Shown here: piece after piece, positions 9,039 through 19,226 of the stretch
Layout of the letters: every line of letters begins with the position of its first letter
Position numbering within the stretch: position 1 is the stretch's first letter
Source of the DNA: Candidatus Gracilibacteria bacterium GN02-872
GTDB lineage: Bacteria > Patescibacteriota > Gracilibacteria > BD1-5 > UBA6164
Length of the DNA: 64,000 nt
Assembly: GCA_003260325.1 (NCBI GenBank)
Contig: MOLU01000001.1
Span: 62,001-126,000 of the forward strand
Direction: 5' to 3'
Notes under the pieces: generated by a model
What the model was told of the DNA's origin: nothing
The model's database searches: none
The model's input: the letters and a program-made list of their open reading frames with translations, nothing else
Made by a program: the position numbers and the translations under genes

Positions 9039-10475
9039 ATGAAAACTTTAGATAAAAATTCTACAAAATTACTGAAATCTTATAAAAAAGATTTAAAAAA
9101 ATTTATCAGAAATAATAATCTAGACTCTGAGTTTTATGAAGATATAGAGGAAAGAATAGAAGAAAAAATAAACCTTTTAGAAGATCCTAGTTTTGATGAT
9201 ATAAAAAATATTTTAGCTGAAATTTGAACTCCAAGCGAAATTTTCGCTGAAGAATTGTCTTCAAGATGAGAAGTTGAACTAAAATGATTTTGGTGAAAAT
9301 TTAAACAAAAAACAAATAGTGTCATATTTCTTTGAGTTTTTAAGGAATTAGAAGATAAAACTTGAGTCTCTGCAAATATTTACAGAATTATATTTTTATT
9401 GTTGGTTTTTCTGTCTATTTTTAGCGGACAATGATTTTGAATAGCATTTTGGATATTTTTATATTTCTTTGGATTTTTGATTTTGAGAACTTGAATTTTT
9501 AGATTTTTCTTTTCGTTTTTAATCTGAGCTTGATGCTTTTTGTTAGTAATCCCTTCAGTTTTCCTTTTGTGAGCTTATTTTTCAAATTTCCACATAAAAA
9601 ACATCTATCCATTTATGGAAATGCCCATTCTTTTCCCTATTTGAATGGTGATTTGAATATTTTCGCTAGTTATGCTTTGAATATTTTTTATGCACTATAC
9701 TTTCAACAAAAGAACTCTTTGAATAAAGTTTTTCCTAACTTGAAGTATCAGTTTCATAATCGCAATAACTATGTGAGTTTCTATCTGATTTAATTTATTT
9801 TGAAAATATTATTGAAAAGAAACTGAAATAATAAATCTAGAGACTGAACTAAAAGGTGAAAAAACAGTAAGCTTTCCAGGCCTAAATGTTTGACTAGAAA
9901 TAAGTTCAAATAATACAAAAGTAGAAACTCCAAATCAAAAAGAAACTTGAGACTCATCGTCTACAAATTGAATTGAAACTATTAACTGAAAGCCTCTTTT
10001 AGATGAAATCTGAGAATTAGCTTATATAAGTCCATTTTTTGTAAATTTCACAGCTTCTCCTGACAACAAAATTCGTCTAAATATAGAAAAAGAAACTATT
10101 TGAAATGACTATCTTAGAAACAAAATAAAAAGCTATATAAAAGGTCTTTCTCTAAAAAATGAGAATTGAAATATAAACATAGAAATCGCTAGAGATACAG
10201 AAAATAAATATCCTTTTGTTCCAATAGTTTTAAAAGTCAGAAGTGTAGAGCTTCCAAAAAATGTTGAATTTAATACGTATTTTTATTGAGTAATAGAAAA
10301 CTTCAAAAAATGAAATTATGTTTTGGAAAATATTCATCAAAAATATGCAGAAACTATTTTTAGAAAATGTGAAAAATATTTCTTTGACAATGATTGAAAA
10401 CTAAATTGTAACAAAGACGAAATTGAAAGAATAGTTAAGGAAAAAGAAAAAGAAAATTCTGATTTTAGAAATTAA
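9039..10475 (+). CDS. HAAS-domain membrane protein, PadR partner
   Basis: 478 residues. Residues 1-75 resemble the HAAS/DUF1700 signalling domain (LLKSYKKDLKKFIRNNN, then DIEERIEEKI and the glycine turn AEIGTPSEIFAEEL). Next come about six transmembrane segments (residues 105-265), then an extracellular C-terminal domain of about 200 residues with beta-strand character (LNIEKETIGNDYLRNKIKS, FPGLNVGLEISS). Usual HAAS partners of PadR are anti-sigma-like or transport accessory membrane proteins. The large exported domain is not recognised. It forms an operon with padR and ends at a strong terminator. Confidence 0.75.
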
Positions 10476-10503
10476 AAAAGAGAAACCTCCTGTTTCTCTT
10501 TTT
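10474..10503. terminator. Bidirectional terminator
   Basis: Stem AAAAAGAGAAAC / GTTTCTCTTTTT with a 5-base loop, between the convergent HAAS gene and the small membrane protein gene. Confidence 0.85.
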
Positions 10504-10507
10504 ATTT

Positions 10508-10768
10508 TTATCTACTCTTTTTAGCTAACCTGCCTATGACTAGACAGATAAGAAGCCAAAAAATAGTTATTACAAAGAACCCCTTTAGCCTATACATTGG
10601 GAAGGGAATTCCCTTAAAATAACACATCAAGGACTCAATAATAAAATATGTTAGAAAAAGAATCGGCAAACTTGAGGCCATTCCTAATAGGAAGCATAAT
10701 TCATTTTTCAAAAAATATTTTTCCCTTTTAGTCAAGGGCCTCCCATCATAAAACATGATTTTCTCCAT
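10508..10768 (-). CDS. Small two-helix membrane protein of atypical composition
   Basis: 86 residues with a basic N-terminus and two hydrophobic helices (residues about 27-48 and 64-80). No family recognised. All five glycines use GGN codons and none uses UGA, and the gene contains visibly more G and C (AGG, CCC and GGG codons) than its neighbours. This fits recent acquisition from an organism with the standard code, or a gene whose codons have not yet drifted. The ATG at 10766-10768 gives the full first helix. Upstream neighbour is comM/yifB, 62 bp away. Confidence 0.7.
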   Translation of the reverse strand: MEKIMFYDGRPLTKREKYFLKNELCFLLGMASSLPILFLTYFIIESLMCYFKGIPFPMYRLKGFFVITIFWLLICLVIGRLAKKSR

Positions 10769-10829
10769 CTTACTGAGCGAAATTGCTCATAGTTAATGAT
10801 ATAACATTTTTAAAAAAAGTCAATTCTTT

Positions 10830-12365
10830 TTAACTATCTTCTTTTTTTCTAAAACTCAAAGCTTCCAAAATATGTTCTTTTTTGATATTTTTTTGCGAAT
10901 CCAAATCCGCAATTGTTCTGGCTAGTTTCAAAATCCTGTAATAACTTCTTGCTGACAAGTTTAACATAGAAACAGCTTGTTTTAGGATTTCTTCACTTTC
11001 TTCGTCAAGTTGACAAAACTTATTTATTTCTTTTGTAGACATCTCAGAATTAAAAGTGATTTTTGTTCAAGTAAACCTTTCCAGCTGGATTTGTCTAGAT
11101 TTTTCCACTCTTTGTTTTATTTCTTTTGAAGTTTCTGAGTTTTCATATTTTTCATTTATAGAAAATGCTTCTGTCTTAACTTTGGGAACTTCAATAAAAA
11201 TATCAACTCTATCAATAAGCGGTCAAGAAAGCTTAGAAGAATAATTCTGAATTTGTTTTGGACTGCAAATACAATCTTTATCTGGATCTGTCAAAAATCA
11301 ACAAGGACATGGATTCATAGCTCAAACAAGTATAAATTTAGCTGGATAAGTAAAGCTTGCATTTACACGATTTACTGTTATTTGTCAATCTTCAAGTGGT
11401 TGTCTAAGAACTTCTAAAACAGACTTTTGGAACTCTAAAATCTCATCTAAAAACAAAACTCATTTATGAGCTAAAGATATTTCTCATGGCTTTGCATTCC
11501 TTCATCATCAAATAATAGACACAGAACTAGCAGTATGATGGACAGTTCTAAAAGGTCTTTTTGTAATAAGAGGCTCATCTAAACTTAAAAGTCAAGAAAT
11601 ACTATATATTTTACTAATTTCTATAGATTCCTCAATTGTCAAGTCTGGTAAAATAGTTGAAAATGCTTTACTAAGCATAGTCTTTCAGCTTCAAGGAGGT
11701 CAATTCATAATTATATTATGTCATCAGCTTGCTGCTATTTCCAAAGCTCTTTTTGCGTGTTCTTGTCCAATTATATATTTGAAATCAAATTTTGATTCTT
11801 CATTTCTTCAAATAAGAGTTTTTAAATCAAGTTTTTCAGCTAAAACTAAATCTTTTCGTCATAAAAGCATTTCAATCGCTTCTTTTAAATTTTCTACTTC
11901 AACAACTTTTATTTCTGGTACAACTGAAGCTTCCGGAGCATTTTCTTTTGGTACAAAAATATTTTTTATTCATTTTTCTTTTGCTCAAATAGTTGCAGGC
12001 AAAACACTATTTACTTTTCTTAAATCTCAATTTAAAGATAATTCTCATAAAAAGATACTATTTTCAAGTAATTCTTGCAAAAAATCAAATTCTCAAGCAA
12101 GAATTCATACAGCAATCGGAAAGTCAAAACTAGGTCAAGATTTTCTAATATCAGCTGGAGCTAAATTTACAGTTATTCTTGAAGTGGGCAATTTTGCTCA
12201 ACTAGATTTCAAAGCTGATCTAAGTCTCTCTTTACTTTCCTGAACTCATTGATCAGGAAGTCAAACTATTGTAAAACTTGGTAAACCATTATTTATATCA
12301 ACCTCAACTTCTATCAAATCCGTTGTCAATCAATTTACAGCTATTGACTTCACTTTATTTACCAT
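10830..12365 (-). CDS. comM: ComM/YifB family Mg-chelatase-like AAA+ ATPase
   Basis: 511 residues, the normal length. An N-terminal S5-like/Lon-protease-like domain (residues 1-170, SIAVNGLTTDLIEVEVDI) precedes the AAA+ module. Walker A MNGPPGSGKT at about residue 220 is encoded with three UGA glycines (11680-11708). A Mg-chelatase C-terminal domain (SARSYYRILKLARTIADLD) closes the protein. In Proteobacteria ComM is a hexameric branch-migration helicase needed for natural transformation; the family is near-universal in bacteria. Divergently transcribed from the lipoprotein gene at 12485. With type IV pilus genes in the window, DNA uptake is plausible but unproven. Confidence 0.93.
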
Positions 12366-12484
12366 AAATTATTTTTAGAAAAATATTTTTTTTATTTTAC
12401 AGAAAATAAAGATTATTTCAAAATTTTTTGATTTTTTTATATTTTTTGTTAAAATAATTGCACTTTAAATACTAATCAAAATCT

Positions 12485-12856
12485 ATGAAAAAAATAATTA
12501 TAGCGATTTCTACTCTATGTACAGTGCTTCTTAGTTCATGTTTTGGAAAGACAGAAGAAAACCAAAAAAATTCAACAAATTCTTGAGTTAATGTAAAAGT
12601 AGAAACAAACACAGGAAAAACAGAAAACAATTCTTGAAAAACAGAAGACAAAACTACTTCAACTGGAAAAACAAATACTTGAGCAGAAACAAGCTCTGGT
12701 TCTGATTCTCACACAAATGAAAAAGACTCAAAAATTTCAAAATGAACAAAAACTGAAGAAAAATCAGATAAAAAAGTAGTTTGAGCAAAAGAAAAGCAAC
12801 AGGCTACTGAAGAAATAGAAGATATTTTAAAAGAACTTGAAAAATTAGCAAACTAG
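12485..12856 (+). CDS. Low-complexity lipoprotein
   Basis: 123 residues. Signal peptide with lipobox LLSSC (Cys at residue 19), then an extended Thr/Asn/Gly/Ser/Lys-rich region with repeated TGKTE-like units, and a charged helical C-terminus ending EEIEDILKELEKLAN. No domain is recognised; probably a disordered cell-surface stalk or envelope spacer. It sits 1 bp before the polymerase III delta' gene (TAG, one base, then ATG), so the two are translationally linked despite unrelated roles. Confidence 0.8.
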
Positions 12857-12857
12857 T

Positions 12858-13550
12858 ATGAATGAAATTTTTGAAAAAATAATTGAAAAGATTGAAAAAG
12901 GAGATGAAATTTCTCCTTTTTTATTCATAAGCAAAAATTTAGAAATTTTAAATGAGGAAATAAAATTATTAAGTTACAAAATCTTTGAAAAATATTCTAT
13001 TCCAAAGGTTTTTTTGTATGTTTTTGAAGATAAAAATGAAAAAATAAAAGTCCAAGAAATAAAAAAATTTGTAGAAATCGCAAATATTGCTTCTCCACAT
13101 AAAATTCAGATTTTTTTTATTCAAAATATCCAAAATTTAACAATTGGAGCAAGTAACAATTTGCTGAAATTTTTTGAAGAGCCATGAAAACAAAATCTTA
13201 TTTTTCTTTCTGCAAAATCTGAAAATTTTATTTTAGACACGATTTTATCAAGAGTTCAAACTGTTTATTTCTCAGCTAAACAAAAAGATAAATCAAATAA
13301 TTTTTTTCAAGATTTAATAAAAAACTATTTGAAAAATAAAGATTCTGAGCTTCTTAGCTATTTTTTTAAAACAAAACTAGAAAAAGATGATTATTTAGAC
13401 TTCTTGGAAAATTTGATAATTTATTCAAAGAAAAATTTAGTTTTTACTGATTATTTAGATGAAATACTAGAAGATATAACTGTAGTGAAAACAAACAATG
13501 TAAATGCAAAATTTATTGTTGACAAATGGATTTTAAAAATTTGAAATTAA
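12858..13550 (+). CDS. holB: DNA polymerase III subunit delta'
   Basis: 230 residues, shorter than the typical 300-330. Residues 1-130 match the RecA-like domain of clamp-loader subunits: VQEIKKFVEIANIASPHK, IFFIQNIQNLTIGASNNLLK and FFEEPGKQNLIFLSAKSEN, then LSRVQTVYF, the counterpart of the SRCQ motif. No Walker A is present, as expected for delta' in many lineages. The C-terminal helical domain is reduced. It acts in the clamp loader that places the beta sliding clamp on DNA. It is in an operon with the lipoprotein before and the prepilin 4 bp after. Confidence 0.82.
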
Positions 13551-13554
13551 AAAT

Positions 13555-15228
13555 ATGAAAAGCAAAAATGGTGTAACTCTGGTAGAACTTATAGTTTGAA
13601 TTAGTATCACAATGCTACTTATGATATCAATTGGAATTTTTGTTTCTTCTTGACTTTCAAATATTTTTATTCAAGATAAAAGTTTATGAAATATGTTTTC
13701 TATAAATGATTTTTCCAACGAGATAAGAAAAACAACAGAAAATTTAGAAAAAAAAGTTTCTATTATTTCTTCTGAAAAAGTTATTTTTAAAAGAAAAAGA
13801 AATCTTGATGAATGATGATTTGCTTTTATTTGAACTTTTGAGAAAAATGATTTTTGCGAAAATTGAGAGAAAACAAAACATATTTTTATAAAAAATTTTA
13901 TTCCTTTTAAAATTTGATGAAAACTAACAAATAAAATAAAAGTTTGAGATTTCACTTCAGATCAAAAAGAAAATAAAATTTTTAAAAATGAAGATTTAAT
14001 TATTTGAGCAAATTCATTTTCAAGAGAAAATATTTCTGAAGTTTCTTGAGAAAAAGTAAAACTAAATTGACCAACATGATTAGCTTTATATAGAAACGAA
14101 CTTTATATTTCAGACACTTTGAACAATAGAATTTTAAAAATGAAAAAAAATTGAAAAGTTTCTGAAATAATGAATCAAAAAGCTTGACTAGAAGAGCCAA
14201 CAGGATTATTATTTGATTGAGAAACTCTATATATAGCAAATTCTTGAAAATGAGAAATTCTAAAATACCAGAAAAAAAATTATTCTCCTTCTTACAAAAT
14301 AGAATTTAATTTAAAAACAAAAACTGATTTTAATAAAATAAAACTAACTTATATAAAAAATATTGTTGAAGATGATGAAAATCTTTTTAAAATAGAAAAA
14401 AATGAAAAAAATAAAATTTTAGAAAAATTAAAAAAATCTGAAATTGATGATGTAGAAATAAATGAAAACTATAAAATTTTTTACAAAAATCAAAAATGAG
14501 AAGAGTATTCAGAAGTCATAAAAGAATCTGAATACAAAGAAAAAATATTAGATAAAAATTATATTCCTAAAAGAATAGAAAAAGAAATCTATTTTTACAC
14601 TTCAAAATTAACAAATAATCAAGAAATAGATAAACAAGAGCTAATTTTAAGCGAATCTGAAAAAACTTTACTGGAAAAAGAAACTTTTAAATCAGGACTA
14701 GATATTGGTTTTGCAAAACAAGAAAAATCATTTTATGAAAGAGAAACTAAAAAAACTATAAATCCAGACTGAACAGAAAAAAAAGAAAAAAAATTTTTTA
14801 AAATAAAAAATTTTAAAATTCAAAAATTTTCTCTTGATTTACCTAAATTCACAAATTCTTGAGAATGAAGTTTCTCCATAAAAGTTGAATTGATAGATTG
14901 AGAAGAAAAACAAAATTTTGTTGAAGAAAAAAAGATTTTTTCAAATTTTGAAAAAGAATTAAAAGTTGCAGAAAATTGATTAAACTATCCAAATAATATA
15001 AATTCTATTTGAAGTTATGAAACATTTGACTTGAGTTCACCTTTTGAAATAAATTTTGATAAAAATTATGATAAAATGCTTGAATTACCAATAAAAAGCT
15101 TAGAGATATCTAAAAATTGAGATATGTTAAACATAATTTTAAAATATTATAGGAATTATAATTGTGATGATCCAGACTGAAATGAATCTAGAATAAGCAC
15201 CTTATTAATCAAGAAGAAAATAAATTAA
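13555..15228 (+). CDS. Type IV prepilin with NHL/beta-propeller-like insert
   Basis: 557 residues, far larger than a normal pilin. The class III leader is MKSKNG followed by VTLVELIVGISITMLLM; cleavage is expected after Gly6, with Glu at +5. Residues about 175-245 contain two NHL/SMP-30-like blades (GPTGLALYRNELYISDTLNN; then EPTGLLFDGETLYIANSGKG), which usually occur in sets of six. The remainder is Lys/Glu-rich with coiled-coil-like stretches and no known fold. It could be a minor pilin exposing a binding domain at the pilus tip. It follows holB by 4 bp. Confidence 0.78.
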
Positions 15229-15246
15229 AATCTCTTGATTTTTTCA
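15207..15246 (+). terminator. Probable terminator with large loop
   Basis: AATCAAGA at 15207-15214 pairs with TCTTGATT at 15233-15240 and is followed by T6. The loop is 18 bases long and the structure spans the prepilin stop codon. Confidence 0.5.
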
Positions 15247-15291
15247 AAAATATTTTTAAAATAAAAAAAATTTACAAAATAATAAAAACTT

Positions 15292-15837
15292 ATGTTAGAA
15301 AAAGCAAAACAATGAATAGAAAAAGCTCTAAAGCATTTAGATGTAGAATATGCAAAACTTCAATTATGAAGAGCAAACCCCGTTATGGTTGAATGAATTT
15401 TGGTTGAACAATATGGTTCTATGCAACCAATTCAAAATATGGCTTCAGTTTCAAATCTAGATTCTCAAACTTTGTCAATAAAACCTTGGGATAGAAATGC
15501 AATTCATCCAATTGCAAAAGCAATAACAGAAAGCTGACTAGGTTTAAATCCACAAACAATGGCTGATTCAGTTTTAATAAAAGTGCCTCCTCTAACAGAA
15601 GAAAGAAGAAAAGAAATAGCAAAAGTTGCTAAAAATATGGCTGAAGAGGCAAAAGTATCAGTTAGAAATGCCAGACAAGAAAGTCTAAAAGATATCAAAA
15701 AAGCTGAAGACAATAAAGAAATATCAGAAGATGTAAAAAAAGATTATGAAACTCAACTACAAAAAATTATTGATGAAGCAAATAAAAAAATAGATGAGAA
15801 ACTAAAGCTAAAAGAAGCTGATATAATGAAAATATAA
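15292..15837 (+). CDS. frr: Ribosome recycling factor
   Basis: 181 residues, the normal length (about 185). Conserved features: ALKHLDVEYAKLQLGRANP near residues 11-30, PIQNMASVSNLDSQTLSIKPWD in the middle, and the C-terminal PPLTEERRKEIAKVAKNMAE followed by the VRNARQESL helix. It splits post-termination ribosomes together with EF-G. It contains several UGA glycines despite being a core translation factor. Likely transcribed on its own, with bL33 following 73 bp later behind a separate promoter. Confidence 0.96.
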
Positions 15838-15844
15838 AAAAAAT

Positions 15845-15872
15845 TTGTCTTTTGACATTTTTTAAATATAAT
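15845..15872 (+). promoter_or_regulatory. Promoter of rpmG
   Basis: TTGTCT at 15845-15850, 16-bp spacer, TATAAT at 15867-15872, 39 bp before the bL33 start codon. It begins right after the frr stop. Confidence 0.6.
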
Positions 15873-15910
15873 CTCTGAGTTAAAAAATTTATTTAATAAT
15901 TTAAGCTAAA

Positions 15911-16093
15911 ATGGCTAAAGGTAAAAGAACTTATGTTGGATTCTATTCACCTGAAACTGGAAATTTAGTTCATGTTACAAATATTCAAAAAAAGAATTTT
16001 GAAGCCGGAAAAAAAGGACCAGAATTGAGAAAATATAATCCAAAAACTAGAAAACACGAAGTGTTAAAAATGAAAGAAATCAAAAAAGGGTAA
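15911..16093 (+). CDS. rpmG: 50S ribosomal protein bL33
   Basis: 60 residues. MAKGKRTYVGFYSPETGNLV followed by HVTNIQKKNF and LRKYNPKTRKHEVLKMKEIK aligns with the cysteine-free (E. coli-like) form of bL33, where the CxxC zinc pairs are replaced. All its glycines use GGN codons. It ends inside a terminator hairpin. Confidence 0.9.
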   Translation: MAKGKRTYVGFYSPETGNLVHVTNIQKKNFEAGKKGPELRKYNPKTRKHEVLKMKEIKKG

Positions 16094-16115
16094 TTTCTAG
16101 AATTACTCTTTTTTT
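16087..16115 (+). terminator. Terminator overlapping the rpmG stop codon
   Basis: Stem AGGGTAATT / AATTACTCT (G-U pairs) with a short loop, then T7. Confidence 0.7.
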
Positions 16116-16179
16116 GTTTCTTTTCTAAAGGAAATTTTTAATTTAAAAATATAATTTAAAATAGTCAAGCTAAAAAAAA

Positions 16180-16207
16180 TTGACATTATTATATAATACC
16201 CTATACT
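16180..16207 (+). promoter_or_regulatory. Strong promoter for the small membrane ORFs
   Basis: -35 TTGACA at 16180-16185, 16-bp spacer, -10 TATACT at 16202-16207. The start codon follows at 16258, so the 5' leader is about 45 bases. Confidence 0.75.
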
Positions 16208-16257
16208 GAGAATCAGAGTACTCTAAATAAAATTTTATATTAATAATTTAGCTTATT

Positions 16258-16353
16258 ATGTTTAAAAAATTTATCTTAGTTAGTATACTGTTATTATCTT
16301 TAATATTCAATACATATTTTGTTAATGCTGATTTCAATTATGAAGATTTATAA
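16258..16353 (+). CDS. Small signal-peptide-like ORF (possible first half of a split gene)
   Basis: 31 residues: MFKKFILVSILLLSLIF is a typical signal peptide with a cleavage-like site after VNA, then DFNYEDL and stop. It is much too short to be an exported protein alone. It overlaps the next small ORF in the +1 frame; reading across the overlap would give a signal peptide, a short linker and a transmembrane helix. Either a leader peptide coupled to the next ORF, or one gene broken by a single-base indel, or one needing a +1 frameshift. It has its own good promoter. Confidence 0.5.
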   Translation: MFKKFILVSILLLSLIFNTYFVNADFNYEDL

Positions 16354-16501
16354 TTTAGAAGATAAAGAGAAAAAAGAGTTGTTTTTTCTCATAAGAAAAG
16401 CTGTTATAGAGTGAACTATACTTGCAGTCATTATTTGATATTTTTTGATTTGGCTTGGATGAGTTGTTTTTAGTATAATAGTTGATCTATTTACAAAATA
16501 A
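16340..16501 (+). CDS. Small membrane protein (possible second half of a split gene)
   Basis: 53 residues from ATG 16340 (or 58 from ATG 16325). Charged N-terminus YNLEDKEKKELFFLIRKA, then a hydrophobic segment of about 27 residues (TILAVIIGYFLIWLGGVVFS) containing UGA glycines, and a short tail. No family recognised. It overlaps the preceding ORF in another frame, so translational coupling or a frameshift is possible. Two tandem hairpin terminators follow. Confidence 0.5.
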
Positions 16502-16532
16502 AAAATTATCTTTTTAAAAAAAGATAATTTTT
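16501..16532. terminator. Bidirectional terminator
   Basis: Stem AAAATTATCTTTTT / AAAAAGATAATTTT overlapping the stop of the small membrane ORF; A and T tracts on both sides. Confidence 0.75.
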
Positions 16533-16562
16533 AGAGAAACTATAAATAGTTTCTCTTTTTTT
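16533..16562 (+). terminator. Second tandem terminator
   Basis: A perfect 10-bp stem AGAGAAACTA / TAGTTTCTCT with TAAA loop and a T7 run. It backs up the preceding hairpin. Confidence 0.8.
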
Positions 16563-16583
16563 ATCAGCAAAAATAAATATTTT

Positions 16584-17354
16584 TTAAGTTCTGAATTTAT
16601 TTTTCTCTACAAATTCATCAACTTGTTTTTCTAATTCTGGGGAAATTATTTCATTTGAAGAAACAAGAGAAACATCTTCATCTTCATCAAAAGCTTCAAT
16701 CATTTTTTTAAATTTCAAAGCATTATCAAAATCTGTTATTTCTACATCATTATCAGGAACAAAATCAAGTTTTGTCTCTATAAATTCAATTCCCTTGCTT
16801 TCCAAATATTTTTCAATTTCATTAAAATCGTCAACTGAAGTAATCACTTTTATATATGAATCCGTTTTCTCTATATCTTCAGCATTTGTTTCAAAAACTA
16901 ACTCTTCTATTTTCTCATAATCATATTTTCTTGGATCAATAAAAATAACTCATTTTCTATGAAACATCCACGAAACTACTCAATTTTCTCACAAATTTCA
17001 TCAATACTTTGTAAATGTGTGTCTGATACTTGAAACAGTTCTGTTTTTGTTGTCTGTTAGAGTTGTAACCATAACAGCAACTCAACCTGGTGCATATCAC
17101 TCATAAACAACCTCTTGGATAGCGGCAGCAGATTTATCTTCTCAAGTTCCTTTTTTTATAGCTCTTTCTATATTATCATTTGGAACTCACTCTTTTTTAG
17201 CTTTATGAATAGCAGCAAAAAGAGCTGGATTATCATCTGGATTTCATCATTTTGAAGCAGCAACAGCAATAAGTTTTGCATGCAAAGAAAAAATTTTTCA
17301 TTTTACAGAGTTCACTGCATCTTTTCTAGCTTGTACAACTGGTCATCTTCACAT
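16584..17354 (-). CDS. YebC/PmpR family protein (TACO1 family)
   Basis: 256 residues, normal for the family (about 240). Signatures: QARKDAVNSVKGKIFSLHAK (the family usually has Arg at K19), LIAVAASKGGNPDDNPAL, VPNDNIERAIKKGTGE, and the central YEGYAPGGVAVMVTTLTDN. The acidic C-terminal domain is complete. YebC proteins were named as transcription regulators; recent work links them to relief of ribosome stalling at poly-proline and to mitochondrial translation (TACO1). That role suits a genome encoding proline-rich surface stalks. Confidence 0.93.
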
Positions 17355-17420
17355 AATTTTTTAATTATAAAATATTTTTTGTAGTATAAATAATAAATAT
17401 TTTTTTTCAAGAAAAAATTT

Positions 17421-18782
17421 TTAATCTAGAAAATTTTTCAACATTTTTCTAAACCAAAGTTTTTCTCAAAATAAATAAGTCAAGTCATAGTGCGCTCTCT
17501 CAAGTGAAATTCCTCTATCTAAATATTTTTCATCAACTTTTGCAGAATTTACAACTTCTTCCAAAATAGCAAGTTTTTCATTATAATTTCTTCATCTCGT
17601 AGGAAATTTCACTGTCTCAATATTTTTAAATTTTGAAAAAAATAAATAAGTATAAAGATTCAAATTATCACTTCTCGCGTAAAATTTAGCTAGTTCCTCA
17701 GCTTTTAGTTTAGCATCTCAACCAACTCTCTTCGTCTTTTCCATCAAATACTTCATTCCTGATTTTACAGAATCTTCAAGTTCTTTTTGTAAAGTCAAAA
17801 AATCATTGTTTTTTAAACTTCAAGTCAAATATTTCAATCATTTCAAATAAGAAAAAATATTTTTATTATGTTCTGAATTTATAGGTTTTAACGCATCAAA
17901 ATACAAATCAACTCTATTTTGTGAAATTTTAAAAATTTGTAAAAGTTGCTTTTCTAAATTTTCTTTTTCTTCAGAAAAAATTTCTATTTTTGTCAAAATA
18001 TTTTCTATTTTTTGAAAAATATTTTCATAGCTATCATCAAGTAAATCAACTTTTTCTTCATTTGAAATATTTTTATCAAGAATAATTTTTTTAAAATTTG
18101 GCTTAAATTTCTTCTTTACAACCAAATCATTTACAACAACTGTACAAATATCTCTTTCTCAGTATTTATGCTCTGCAAAGCAAAGTCCGTTATTATAACG
18201 ACAAAAATCTCATTCTCAAAAAACTTCAAATTTCACCTCTGGAAAGCTAGAAACAAGTTTTTCTATTTCTTTCAAAGTTATTTCACGACTTAAAATTATT
18301 TTATTTATTTTATAATTTTCTAGAAAAAATCTTATACTTTCTGTGTTGTAAAGCGACATTATCGTAGAAATATTTATTTTTCATTTATAATTTATTTCTT
18401 TCAAATATTCCAAAATTCAGATATTTCAACAAATAATTCAATCAATTCAAATTTCTTTAAATTCCTCAACCATTTGCTTAATAAGCTCAAAAACTTCATC
18501 AGTGTAATACCGAGCATTTAGGTTTATAAACAATTCTAAACCGTGTTTATGAACTTCCAAAACAATTTGTTTCAAAGTTTCAAAATCAGTAATTTGTTCA
18601 TGTTCTGCAAATCTACCATTTGGACTGACTTCAAAGCCAAACTTTGTATGCCAGTAAGGAGGATTATAACCTGTAAAAAACTCTGTAGCTCATCCTTGCA
18701 CAAGCCCAGAAATATATTTTTCTACATCTTTTGCATTTTTTCATTTTGCAGAAAATCAAAGTCAAACTATTTTTTTAAACAT
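17421..18782 (-). CDS. U32 family peptidase-like protein
   Basis: 453 residues. The U32 signature is clear at about residue 188: EVFGEGDFCRYNNGLC, matching E-x-F-x2-G-x2-C-x4-G-x-C. The N-terminal TIM-barrel-like half has ELFINLNARYYTDE and GIDGIICGNIGILEYLK. The C-terminal 200 residues are helical, Lys/Glu-rich and not recognised. Known relatives are collagenase-like PrtC and RlhA/TrhP, which hydroxylate rRNA and tRNA, so a role in RNA hydroxylation is as likely as proteolysis. Single gene with a 190-bp AT-rich gap upstream. Confidence 0.85.
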
Positions 18783-18936
18783 AAATTTTTTTCATAAATA
18801 TTTTTTTATTTTAAAAAATTTTTACAAAAAATCAACCAAATAAAAAAATATTTATAGCAGAAAATTCTATATTTTCAAGAAAAAATTTATATATTTAAAA
18901 TAAGAAAAAACTATTCAGCAAAATCATAAAAACAAA

Positions 18937-18967
18937 AAATATTCCTATTTTTAAGGAATATTTTTTT
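18937..18967. terminator. Terminator after rpsU
   Basis: Stem AAATATTCCT / AGGAATATTT with a TTTTTA-like loop and T7. The same stem recurs at 20669-20699. Confidence 0.8.
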
Positions 18968-18973
18968 AACTAA

Positions 18974-19174
18974 TTAAAAAATAACTTTTGAATTTAGTTC
19001 TCTGTATTTTGATCTAATGATAGCTGCTTCTCTTATTTTCTTCTTTTTAATTGGTCTGTTTGCATACCTTTCGGCCCTGATTTTGTTAGCTATCCTCGAC
19101 TGGAAAAATAGTTTTTTGTATCTCAAAATCATTTTTTCATTAGTTTCACCCTCATGTTTTACAGTATAAATCAC
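18974..19174 (-). CDS. rpsU: 30S ribosomal protein bS21
   Basis: 66 residues, basic. GETNEKMILRYKKLFFQSRI, then AERYANRPIKKKKIREAA, matches the bS21 pattern of a short acidic start, a basic helix and the KxxRR-like tail. bS21 sits near the anti-Shine-Dalgarno region of 16S rRNA and aids initiation. It is divergent from rbfA, with overlapping promoter elements in the 136-bp gap. Confidence 0.85.
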   Translation of the reverse strand: MIYTVKHEGETNEKMILRYKKLFFQSRIANKIRAERYANRPIKKKKIREAAIIRSKYRELNSKVIF

Positions 19175-19226
19175 TTTTCTATCTCCTAGTTTTTATTAAT
19201 TAATATTTTAGATTTATGTGTAAAAT

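Noticed and set aside
11779-12243. Plus-strand frame of 154 codons opposite comM
   Set aside because: Antisense to the well-supported ComM protein; Ser/Phe-rich shadow without family resemblance.
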